Origin: Calliopsis andreniformis
Lineage: Eukaryota; Arthropoda; Insecta; Hymenoptera; Andrenidae
DNA length: 64,000 nucleotides
Assembly: GCF_051401765.1 (NCBI RefSeq)
Contig: NW_027480570.1
Coordinates: 186,001-250,000 of the forward strand
Reading direction: 5' to 3'
The position numbers and the translations under genes are program-made. How positions within the stretch are numbered: the first letter of the stretch is position 1; each line of letters begins with the position of its first letter. The notes under the pieces are model-generated. The model worked only from the letters and a program-made list of their open reading frames with translations, made no database searches and was not told the DNA's origin. Positions 51,877 to 63,782 of the stretch are shown in pieces.

Positions 51877-54800
51877 TATTGAGCATTGATAATATAGGAT
51901 TGGTGGTTGAGGACTGAGGATTGAGGATTGAGAATTCAGGATTCAGGATCGAGGATTGAAGATTGAGGATTGGGTATTGAGGATTGAAGAATGAGGATTG
52001 AGGATTGAGGATTGAAGAATGAGGATTGTGTATTGAGGATTGAGGATTGAGGATTGAAGATTGAGTATTGAGGACTGAGGATTGAGTGTTGTGGATTGAG
52101 GACGAGGACTGAGGGTTGAATATGGATGTTTGAGGTGTGAGGATTAAGGATTGAGGATTGAGAATTGAGGATTGAGGATTGAGGATTGAAGATTGAGGAA
52201 TGGGTATTGAGGACTGAAGGATGAGGATTGAGGATTGAGGATTGAGGATTGCAGATTGAGTATTGATGATTGAAGATTGAGGATTCAGGATTGAGGATTG
52301 AGGATTGAGTATTGAGGGGTGAGGATTGAGGATTGAAGATTGGGTGTTGAGGATTGAAAATTGAGGATTGAGGATTGAGGATTGAGGGGTGAGGATTGAG
52401 GATTGAAGATTGGGTGTTGAGGATTGAAAATTGAGGATTGAGGATTGAGGATTGAGGATTGAGGATTGAGGATTGAAGATTGAGGATTGGGTATTGAGGA
52501 TTGAAGAATGAGGATTGAGGGTTTAGGATTGAGGATTTAGGATTGAGTATTGAGTATTGAAGGTTGAGGATTGTGGATTGAGGATTGAGGATTGAGGACT
52601 GAAGGATGAGGATTGAGGATTGAGGATTGAGGATTGCAGATTGGGTATTGATGATTGAAGATTGAGGATTCAGGATTGAGGATTGAGGATTGAGGATTGA
52701 GGATTGAATATTGAAGATTGAGTATTGATGCCTGAGGATTGAGGATTGAGGATTGAGGATTGAGAATTCAGGATTGAGAATCGAGGATTGGAGATTGAGG
52801 ATTGGGTATTGAGGATTGAAAAATGAGGATTGAGGATTGAGGATTGAGGATTGAGGATTGAGGATTGCAGATTGTGTATTGAGGATTGACGGTTGAGGAT
52901 TCAGGATTGAGGACTGAGGATTGAGGATTGAGGATTGAAGATTGAGGATTGAAGATTGATTATTGAGGATTGAGGATTGAGGATTAAGGATTTAGGATTG
53001 GGGATTGAGGATCTAGGATTGGAGATTGATTATTGGGGTTGAAGATTGAGGATTGAGGATTGAGGATTGAGAATTGAGAATTGAGGATGAGGACTGAGGG
53101 TTGAGGATTGAGGTTTGAGGAACGAGGATTGAGGATTGAGGACTGAGGACTGAGGATAGACGATTGAGTATTGAAGATTGAGGATTTATGACTGAGGATT
53201 GAGGATTGAGGATTGAGGATTGAGTATTGAGGATTGAAGATTGAGTATTGAAGATTGAAGATTGAGGATTGAGGATTGAGGGTTGAGGATTGAGGACGAG
53301 GACTGACGGTTGAGGATTGAGGTTTGAGGATTGAGGGTTGTGGATTGAGAACGAGGACTGAGGGTTGAATATTGATGTTTGAGGCCTGAGGATTGAGGAT
53401 TGAGGATTGAGAATTGATGATTGAGGACTGAGGGTTGAAGATTGAGGATTGGGTATTGAGGATTGAAGAATGACGATTGAGGATTGAGGATTGAGGATTG
53501 AGGATTGAAGATTGAGGATTCAGGATTGAGGAATGAGTATTGAAGATTGAGGATTGATGATTGAGGATAGAGGATTGGGGATTGAGGATTGAGCATTGAG
53601 GTTTGAGGACTGAGGGCTGAGGATTGAGGATTGAGGATTGATGATTGAGGATTGAGGATTGAGGATTGGGTATTGAGGATTGAGCATTGAGGTTTGAGGA
53701 CTGAGGGCTGAGGATTGAGGATTGAGGATTGAGGATTGAGGATGAGGGCTGAAGGTTGAGGATTTAGGTTTGAGGACTGAGGACTGAGGATTGAGGATTG
53801 AGGATTGAGGATTGAGGATTGAGGATTGAAGATTGAGGAATGGGTATTGAGGATTGAAGAATGAGGATTGAGGATTGAGGATTGAGGATTGAGGATTGAG
53901 GATTGAAGATTGAGGATTGGGTATTGAGGATTGAAGAATGAGGATTGAGGATTGAGGATTGAGGATAGAGGATTGAAGATTGAGTATTGAGGATTGAAGA
54001 TTGAGGGTTCAGGATTGAGTACTGAGGATTGAGTATTGAGGACTGAGGATTGAAGATTGAGAATTGAAGATTGAGTATTGAGGACTGAATATTGACGATT
54101 GAGGATTGAAGATTGAGGATTGGGTATTGAAGATTGAAGAATGAGGATTGAGGATTGAGGATTGAGGATTGAGGATTGAAGATTGAGTATTGAGGATTGA
54201 AGATTGAGGATTGAGTATTGAGGATTGAGTATTGAGGATTGAAGATTGAGTATTGAGGATTGAAGATTGAGGATTGAGTATTGAGGATTGAAGATTGAAT
54301 ATTGAGGACTGAGGATTGAGGGTTGTGGATTGAGGACGAGGATTGAGGGTTGAATATTGATGTTTGAGGTGTGAGGATTAAGGATTGAGGATTGAGAATT
54401 GAGGATCGAGGATTGAGGATTGAAGACTGAGGAATGGGTATTGAGGACTGAAGAATGAGGATTGAGGATTGAGGGTTGAGGATTGAGGATTGCAGATTGA
54501 GTATTGAGGATTGAAGATAGAGGATTCAGGATTGAGGATTGAGGATTGAGGATTGAGGATTGAGGATTGAGGATTGAGGATTGAAGATTGGGTATTGAGG
54601 ATTGAAAATTGAGGATTGAGGATTCAGGATTGAGGATTGAGGAATGAGTATTGAAGATTGAGGATTGATGATTGAGGATTGAGGATTGAGGATTGAAGAT
54701 TGAGGATTGGGTATTGAGGATTGAAGAATTAGGATTGAGAATTGAGGATTGAGGATAGAGGATTGAGGGTTGAAGATTGAGGATTGGCTATTGAGGATTG

Positions 54801-57582
54801 AGGAATGAGGATTGAGGATTGAAGATTGAGGATTGGGTATTGAGGATTGAAGAATGAGGATTGAGGATTGAGGATTGAGGATCGAGGATTGAGGATTGAA
54901 GACTGAGGAATGGGTATTGAGGACTGAAGAATGAGGATTGAGGATTGAGGATTGAGGATTGAGGATTGCAGATTGAGTATTGAGGATTGAAGATAGAGGA
55001 TTCAGGATTGAGGATTGAGGATTGAGGATTGAGGATTGAGGATTGAGGATTGAAAATTGGGTATTGAGGATTGAAAATTGAGGATTGAGGATTCAGGATT
55101 AAGGATTGAGGAATGAGTATTGAAGATTGAGGATTGATGATTGAGGATTGAGGATTGAGGATTGAAGATTGAGGATTGGGTATTGAGGATTGAAGAATTA
55201 GAATTGAGAATTGAGGATTGAGGGTAGAGGATTGAGGGTTGATGATTGAGGATTGGCTATTGAGGATTGAGGAATGAGGATTGAGGACTGAAGATTGAGG
55301 ATTGGGTATTGAGGATTGAAGAATGAGGATTGAGGATTGAGGATTGAGGACTGGGGATTGAGGATTGAAGATTGAGGATTGGGTATTGAGTATTGAAGAA
55401 TGAGGATTGAGGATTGAGGATTGAGGATTGAGGATTGAAGATTGAGTATTGAGGATTGAAGATTGAGGATTGAGGATTGAGGATTGAAGATTGAGGATTG
55501 GGTATTGAGGATTGAAGAATGAGGATTGAGGATTGAGGATTGAGGATTGAGGATTGAGGATTGAAGATTGAGGATTGGGTATTGAGGATTGAAGAATGAG
55601 GATTGAGGATTGAGGATTGAGGATTGAGGATTGAAGATTGAGTATTGAGGATTGAAGATTGATGGTTGAGGATTGAAGATTGAGGATTGGGAATTGAGGA
55701 TTGAAGAATGAGGATTGAGGATTGAGGATTGAGGATTGAGGATTGAGGATTGAGGATTGAAGATTGAGGATTGGGTATTGAGGATTGAAGATTGAGGATT
55801 GGGTATTGAGGATTGAACAATGAGGATTGAGGGTTGAGGATAGAGGATTGAGGATTGAGTATTGAGTATTGAAGGTTGAGGTTTGTGGATTGAGGATTGA
55901 ATAATGAAGATTGAGTATTGATGCCTGAGGATTGAGGATTGAGGATTGAGTATTGAGAATTGAGGATTGATGGTTGAGTATTGAGGATTGAGGATTGAGT
56001 ATTGAGTGTTGAAGATTGAGGATTGATGATTGAAGATTGAGGATTGGGGATTGAGGATTGAGGAATGAGTATTGAAGACTGGGGATTGATGATTGAGGAT
56101 TGAGGATTGAGGATTGGGTATTGAGGATTGAGCATTGAGGTTTGAGGACTGAGGGCTGAAGATTGAGGATTGAGGATTGAGGATTGAGGATGAGGGCTGA
56201 GGGTTGAGGATTGAGGTTTGAGGACTGAGGACTGAGGGCTGAGGATTGAGGATTGAGGATTGATGATTGAGGATTGAGGATTGAGGATTGGGTATTGAGG
56301 ATTGAGCATTGAGGTTTGAGGACTGAGGGCTGAGGATTGAGGATTGAGGTTTGAGGACTGAGGACTGAGGATTGAGGGTTGAGGATTGAGGATTGAGGAT
56401 TGAGGATTGAGGATTGAAGATTGAGGATTGGGTATTGAGGATTGAAGAATGAGGATTGAGGATTGAGGATTGAGGATTGAGGATTGAGGATTGAAGATTG
56501 AGGATTGGATATTGAGGATTGAAGAATGAGGATTGAGGATTGAGGATTGAGGATTGAGGATTGAAGATTGAGTATTGAGGATTGAAGATTGATGGTTGAG
56601 GATTGAGTACTGAGGATTGAGTATTGAGGACTGAGGATTGAAGATTGAGAATTGAAGATTGAGTATTGAGGACTGAATATTGACGATTGAGGATTGAAGA
56701 TTGAGGATTGAGGATTGAGGATTGAAGATTGAGGATTCAGTGTTGGACAATGAGGATTGATGGTTGAAGATTGAGTATTGGGGATTGAGGATTGAGGAAT
56801 GAGTATTGAAGATTGAGGATTGATGATTGAGGATTGAGGATTGAGGATTGAAGATTGAGGATTGGGTATTGAGGATTGAAGAATTAGGATTGAGAATTGA
56901 GGATTGAGGATAGAGGATTGAGGGTTGAAGATTGAGGATTGGCTATTGAGGATTGAGGAATGAGGATTGAGGATTGAAGATTGAGGATTGGGTATTGAGG
57001 ATTGAAGAATGAGGATTGAGGATTGAGGATTGAGGACTGAGGATTGAGGATTGAAGATTGAGGATTGGGTATTGAGTATTGAAGAATGAGGATTGAGGAT
57101 TGAGGATTGAGGATTGAGGATTGAAGATTGAGTATTGAGGATTGAAGATTGAGGATTGAGGATTGAGGATTGAGTATTGAGGATTGAAGATTGAGTATTG
57201 AGGATTGAAGATTGAGGATTGAAGATTGAGGATTAAGGACTGAGGATTGGGGATTGAGGATCTAGGATTGGAGATTGATTTTTGGGGATTGAAGATTGAG
57301 GATTGAGGATTGAGGATTGCTAATTGAGAATTGAGGATGAGGACTGAGGGTTGAGGATTGAGGTTTGAGGAACGAGCATTGAGGATTGAGGATTGAGGAT
57401 TGAGGATTGACGATTGAGTATTGAAGATAGAGGATTTATGACTGAGGATTGAGGATTGAGGATTGAGGATTGAGGATTGAGGATTGAGGATTGAAGATTG
57501 AGTATTGAGGATTGAATATTCAGGATTGAGGTTTGAGGATTGAGAATGAGGGCTGAGGGTTGAGGATTGAGGTTTGAGTATA

Positions 57583-57606
57583 GAATCCTGAGAATTCAGG
57601 ATATTC
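57583..57606. repeat. 24-bp imperfect palindrome, copy 13
   Basis: Consensus form, 13460 bp from copy 9. Confidence 0.85.
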
Positions 57607-59734
57607 TATTGAGCATTGAGAATATAGGATTGATGGTTGAGGACTGAGGATTGAGGATTGAGAATTCAGGATTCAGGATCGAGGATTGAAGATTGAGGAT
57701 TGGGTATTGAGGATTGAAGAATGAGGATTGAGGATTGAGGATTGAGGATTGAGGATTGAGGATTGAAGATTGAGGATTGGGTATTGAGGATTGAAGAATG
57801 AGGATTGAGGATTGAGGATTGAGGATAGAGGATTGAGGATTGAAGATTGAGGATTGGGTATTGAGGATTGAAGAATGAGGATTGAGGGTTGAGGATAGAG
57901 GATTGAGGATTGAGTATTGAGTATTGAAGGTTGAGGGTTGTGGATTGAGGATTGTGGATTGAGGATTGAATATTGAAGATTGAGTATTGATGCCTGAGGA
58001 TTGAGGATTGAGGATTGAGTATTGAGAATTGAGGATTGATGGTTGAGTATTGAGGATTGAGGATTGAGTATTGAGTGTTGAAGATTGAGGATTGATGATT
58101 GAAGATTGAGGATTGGGGATTGAGGATTGAGGAATGAGTATTGAAGATTGGGGATTGATGATTGAGGATTGAGGATTGAGGATTGGGTATTGAGGATTGA
58201 GCATTGAGGTTTGAGGACTGAGGGCTGAGGATTGTGGATTGAGGATTGAGGATTGAGGATGAGGGCTGAGGGTTGAGGATTGAGGTTTGAGGACTGAGGA
58301 CTGAGGATTGAGGATTGAGAATTGAGGATTGAGGATTGAGGATTGAAGATTGAGGATTGGGAATTGAGGATTGAAGAATGAGGATTGAGGATTGAGGATT
58401 GAGGATTGAGGATTGAGGATTGAGGATTGAAGATTGAGGATTGGGTATTGAGGATTGAAGAATGAGGATTGAGGATTGAGGATTGAGGATTGAGGATTGA
58501 AGATTGAGTATTGAGGATTTAAGATTGAGGATTGAGGATTGAGGATTGAGGATTGAGGATTGAAGATTGAGTATTGAGGATTGAAGATTGAGGATTGAGT
58601 ATTGACGATTGAGGATGGAGGTTTGAAGATTGAGGATTGAGGATTGATTGTTGAGGATTGAGGATTGAGGATTGAAGATTGCATATTGATGATTGAATAT
58701 TGAGGTCTGAGGATTGAAGGTTGTGGATTGAGGACGAGGACTGAGGGTTGAATATTGATGTTTGAGGTCTGAGGATTAAGGACTGAGGATTGAGAATTGA
58801 GGATTGAGGATTGAGGATTGAAGATTGAGGATTGGGTGTTGAGGATTGAAGAATGAGGATTGAGGTTTGACTTTTGAGGATTGAGGATTGCAGATTGAGT
58901 ATTGAGGATTGAAGATTGAGGATTGAGAATTGAGGATTGAAGATTGAGGATTGAGGATTGAGGATTGAGGATTGAGGATTTAGGATTTAGGATTGAGTAT
59001 TGAGTATTGAAGGTTGAGGATTGTGGATTGAGGATTGAGGATTGAGGATTGAATATTGAAGATTGAGTATTGACGCCTGAGGATTGAGGATTCAGGATTG
59101 AGGATTGAGAATTCAGGATTGAGGATCGAGGATTGGAGATTGAGGATTGGGTATTGTGGATTGAAGAATGAGGATTGAGGATTGAGGATTGAGGATAGAG
59201 GATTGAGGATTGAAGATTGAGGATTGGGTATTGAGGATTGAAGAATGAGGATTGAGGGTTGAGGATAGAGGATTGAGGATTGAGTATTGAGTATTGAAGG
59301 TTGAGGTTTGTGGATTGAGGATTGAATATTGAAGATTGAGTATTGATGCCTGAGGATTGAGGATTGAGGATTGAGTATTGAGAATTGAGGATTGATGGTT
59401 GAGTATTGAGGATTGAGGATTGAGTATTGAGTGTTGAAGATTGAGGATTGATGATTGAAGATTGAGGATTGGGGATTGAGGATTGAGGAATGAGTATTGA
59501 AGATTGGGGATTGATGATTGAGGATTGAGGATTGAGGATTGGGTGTTGAGGATTGAGCATTGAGGTTTGAGGACTGAGGGCTGAGGATTGAGGATTGAGG
59601 ATTGAGGATTGAGGATGAGGGCTGAGGGTTGAGGATTGAGGTTTGAGGACTGAGGACTGAGGGCTGAGGATTGAGGATTGAGGATTGATGATTGAGGATT
59701 GAGGATTGAGGATTGGGTATTGAGGATTGAGCAT
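57596..59734 (-). other. Longest repeat-derived open frame (712 codons), not called a gene
   Basis: The longest open frame in the window starts at an ATG made by a GCATTGA unit on the other strand. Its product is a degenerate heptapeptide repeat (S-I-L-N-P-Q-S). It has no signal peptide, globular domain, known motif or amino-acid bias other than the repeat. The frame crosses the junction between two higher-order blocks (58320 and 58980) without any change, and similar open frames are found along most of the array in all three frames of this strand. The other long ones, such as 44493-46460 and 49038-50945, have the same nature. At 43290 the frame starts at TTG. There is no recognisable upstream signal. 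I regard all of them as by-products of the 7-bp unit. Confidence 0.9.
58321..58979. repeat. Satellite stretch with the most irregular units
   Basis: These are degenerate heptamers with several rare ones: TTGTTGA near 58647, CATATTGA near 58682, CTTTTGA near 58870, and one GGACGA unit near 58734. Parts resemble the GGACGA stretch near 29640-29830. It has no long partner and separates segment I copy 2 from the tandem at the right edge. Confidence 0.7.
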
Positions 59735-61350
59735 TGAGGTTTGAGGACTGAGTGCTGAGGATTGAGGATTGAGGATTGAGGACTGAGGATGAGGGCTGAG
59801 GGTTGAGGATTGAGGTTTGAGGACTGAGGACTGAGGATTGAGGGTTGAGGATTGAGGATTGAGGATTGAGGATTGAGGATTGAAGATTGAGGATTGGGTA
59901 TTGAGGATTGAAGAATGAGGATTGAGGATTGAGGATTGAGGATTGAGGATTGAGGATTGAAGATTGAGGATTGGGTATTGAGGATTGAAGAATGAGGATT
60001 GAGGATTGAGGATTGAGGATTGAGGATTGAAGATTGAGTATTGAGGATTGAAGATTGATGGTTGAGGATTGAGTACTGATGATTGAGTATTGAGGACTGA
60101 GGATTGAAGATTGAGAATTGAAGATTGAGTATTGAGGACTGAATATTGACGATTGAGGATTGAAGATTGAGGATTGAGGATTGAGGATTGAAGATTGAGG
60201 ATTCAGTGTTGGACAATGAGGATTGATGGTTGAAGATTGAGTATTGGGGATTGAGGATTGAGGAATGAGTATTGATGATTGAGGATTGATGATTGAGGAT
60301 TGAGGATTGAGGATTGAAGATTGAGGATTGGGTATTGAGGATTGAAGAATTAGGATTGAGAATTGAGGATTGAGGATAGAGGATTGAGGGTTGAAGATTG
60401 AGGATTGGCTATTGAGGATTGAGGAATGAGGATTGAGGATTGAAGATTGAGGATTGGGTATTGAGGATTGAAGAATGAGGATTGAGGATTGAGGATTGAG
60501 GACTGAGGATTGAGGATTGAAGATTGAGGATTGGGTATTGAGTATTGAAGAATGAGGATTGAGGATTGAGGATTGAGGATTGAGGATTGAAGATTGAGTA
60601 TTGAGGATTGAAGATTGAGGATTGAAGATTGAGGATTAAGGACTGAGGATTGGGGATTGAGGATCTAGGATTGGAGATTGATTTTTGGGGATTGAAGATT
60701 CAGGATTGAGGATTGAGGATTGCTAATTGAGAATTGAGGATGAGGGCTGAGGGTTGATGATTGAGGTTTGAGGAACGAGCATTGAGGATTGAGGATTGAG
60801 GATTGAGGATTGACGATTGAGTATTGAAGATAGAGGATTTATGACTGAGGATTGAGGATTGAGGATTGAGGATTGAGGATTGAGTATTGAGGATTGAAGA
60901 TTGAGTATTGAGGATTGAATATTGAGGATTGAGGTTTGAGGATTGAGAATGAGGGCTGAGGGTTGAGGATTGAGGTTTGAGTATAGAATCCTGAGAATTC
61001 AGGATATTCTATTGAGCATTGAGAATATAGGATTGATGGTTGAGGACTGAGGATTCAGGATTGAGAATTCAGGATTCAGGATCGAGGATTGAAGATTGAG
61101 GATTGGGTATTGAGGATTGAAGAATGAGGATTGAGGATTGAGGATTGAGGATTGAGGATTGAGGATTGAAGATTGAGGATTGGGTATTGAGGATTGAAGA
61201 ATGAGGATTGAGGGTTTAGGATTGAGGATTTAGGATTGAGTATTGAGTATTGAAGGTTGAGGATTGTGGATTGAGGATTGAGGATTGAGGATTGAATATT
61301 GAAGATTGAGTATTGATGCCTGAGGATTGAGGATTGAGGATTGAGGATTG
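58980..61350. repeat. Tandem block L, copy 1
   Basis: First full unit of a head-to-tail higher-order repeat. The start marker GGATTTAGG lies at 58983, 61352 and 63784, giving periods of 2369 and 2432 bp. The difference is 63 bp (nine units) inserted in copy 2 near 63000. The block contains the palindrome at 60986 and the rare unit pair GTGTTGG then ACAATGA at 60206. Confidence 0.9.
60986..61009. repeat. 24-bp imperfect palindrome, copy 14
   Basis: Consensus form in tandem block L copy 1. Confidence 0.85.
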
Positions 61351-63782
61351 AGGATTTAGGATTGAGTATTGAGTATTGAAGGTTGAGGATTGTGGATTGA
61401 GGATTGAGGATTGAGGATTGAATATTGAAGATTGAGTATTGACGCCTGAGGATTGAGGATTCAGGATTGAGGATTGAGAATTCAGGATTGAGGATCGAGG
61501 ATTGGAGATTGAGGATTGGGTATTGAGGATTGAAGAATGAGGATTGAGGATTGAGGATTGAGGATAGAGGATTGAGGATTGAAGATTGAGGATTGGGTAT
61601 TGAGGATTGAAGAATGAGGATTGAGGGTTGAGGATAGAGGATTGAGGATTGAGTATTGAGTATTGAAGGTTGAGGTTTGTGGATTGAGGATTGAATATTG
61701 AAGATTGAGTATTGATGCCTGAGGATTGAGGATTGAGGATTGAGTATTGAGAATTGAGGATTGATGGTTGAGTATTGAGGATTGAGGATTGAGTATTGAG
61801 TGTTGAAGATTGAGGATTGATGATTGAAGATTGAGGATTGGGGATTGAGGATTGAGGAATGAGTATTGAAGATTGGGGATTGATGATTGAGGATTGAGGA
61901 TTGAGGATTGGGTATTGAGGATTGAGCATTGAGGTTTGAGGACTGAGGGCTGAGGATTGAGGATTGAGGATTGAGGATTGAGGATGAGGGCTGAGGGTTG
62001 AGGATTGAGGCTTGAGGACTGAGGACTGAGGGCTGAGGATTGAGGATTGAGGATTGATGATTGAGGATTGAGGATTGAGGATTGGGTATTGAGGATTGAG
62101 CATTGAGGTTTAAGGACTGAGTGCTGAGGATTGAGGATTGAGGATTGAGGACTGAGGATGAGGGCTGAGGGTTGAGGATTGAGGTTTGAGGACTGAGGAC
62201 TGAGGATTGAGGGTTGAGGATTGAGGATTGAGGATTGAGGATTGAGGATTGAAGATTGAGGATTGGGTATTGAGGATTGAAGAATGAGGATTGAGGATTG
62301 AGGATTGAGGATTGAGGATTGAGGATTGAAGATTGAGGATTGGGTATTGAGGATTGAAGAATGAGGATTGAGGATTGAGGATTGAGGATTGAGGATTGAA
62401 GATTGAGTATTGAGGATTGAAGATTGATGGTTGAGGATTGAGTACTGAGGATTGAGTATTGAGGACTGAGGATTGAAGATTGAGAATTGAAGATTGAGTA
62501 TTGAGGACTGAATATTGACGATTGAGGATTGAAGATTGAGGATTGAGGATTGAGGATTGAAGATTGAGGATTCAGTGTTGGACAATGAGGATTGATGGTT
62601 GAAGATTGAGTATTGGGGATTGAGGATTGAGGAATGAGTATTGAAGATTGAGGATTGATGATTGAGGATTGAGGATTGAGGATTGAAGATTGAGGATTGG
62701 GTATTGAGGATTGAAGAATTAGGATTGAGAATTGAGGATTGAGGATAGAGGATTGAGGGTTGAAGATTGAGGATTGGCTATTGAGGATTGAGGAATGAGG
62801 ATTGAGGATTGAAGATTGAGGATTGGGTATTGAGGATTGAAGAATGAGGATTGAGGATTGACGATTGAGGACTGAGGATTGAGGATTGAAGATTGAGGAT
62901 TGGGTATTGAGTATTGAAGAATGAGGATTGAGGATTGAGGATTGAGGATTGAGGATTGAAGATTGAGTATTGAGGATTGAAGATTGAGGATTGAGGATTG
63001 AGGATTGAGTATTGAGGATTGAAGATTGAGTATTGAGGATTGAAGATTGAGGATTGAAGATTGAGGATTAAGGACTGAGGATTGGGGATTGAGGATCTAG
63101 GATTGGAGATTGATTTTTGGGGATTGAAGATTGAGGATTGAGGATTGAGGATTGCTAATTGAGAATTGAGGATGAGGGCTGAGGGTTGAGGATTGAGGTT
63201 TGAGGAACGAGCATTGAGGATTGGGGATTGAGGATTGAGGATTGACGATTGAGTATTGAAGATAGAGGATTTATGACTGAGGATTGAGGATTGAGGATTG
63301 AGGATTGAGGATTGAGTATTGAGGATTGAAGATTGAGTATTGAGGATTGAATATTGAGGATTGAGGTTTGAGGATTGAGAATGAGGGCTGAGGGTTGAGG
63401 ATTGAGGTTTGAGTATAGAATCCTGAGAATTCAGGATATTCTATTGAGCATTGAGAATATAGGATTGATGGTTGAGGACTGAGGATTCAGGATTGAGAAT
63501 TCAGGATTCAGGATCGAGGATTGAAGATTGAGGATTGGGTATTGAGGATTGAAGAATGAGGATTGAGGATTGAGGATTGAGGATTGAGGATTGAGGATTG
63601 AAGATTGAGGATTGGGTATTGAGGATTGAAGAATGAGGATTGAGGGTTTAGGATTGAGGATTTAGGATTGAGTATTGAGTATTGAAGGTTGAGGATTGTG
63701 GATTGAGGATTGAGGATTGAGGATTGAATATTGAAGATTGAGTATTGATGCCTGAGGATTGAGGATTGAGGATTGAGGATTG
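61351..63782. repeat. Tandem block L, copy 2
   Basis: Second full unit, 2432 bp, with the palindrome at 63418 and the GTGTTGG marker at 62575. It agrees with copy 1 at 2369 bp up to about 62985 and at 2432 bp after about 63050. The inserted nine units repeat the neighbouring GTATTGA/AGATTGA pattern, as replication or recombination slippage would give. Confidence 0.9.
63418..63441. repeat. 24-bp imperfect palindrome, copy 15
   Basis: Consensus form in tandem block L copy 2, 2432 bp from copy 14. Confidence 0.85.

Larger units (their letters stand above)
51015..58320. repeat. Large segmental duplication I, copy 2
   Basis: This is the second copy of 37555-45070. It carries the palindromes at 51853 and 57583, each 13460 bp from its partner, and the 70-bp GGGGTGA doublet at 52316/52386. 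It lacks the 210 bp corresponding to 44341-44550, including the GGTTTAGG series. The first 1.7 kb also belongs to block K copy 2. Confidence 0.9.

Noticed and set aside
57596..59734. A 712-codon - strand frame, and about fifty other frames of 68 to 655 codons, as real repeat proteins
   Set aside because: All follow from the 7-bp period and the lack of stops in the TCAATCC cycle. They overlap each other in different frames with the same peptide, begin at chance ATG or TTG codons, cross duplication junctions, and show no domain, signal or upstream element.
15300..63441. The 24-bp palindrome as a transcription terminator or transposon end
   Set aside because: No T-run follows it, no gene precedes it, and there are no paired inverted ends or target duplications. 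It is composed of in-register heptamers.
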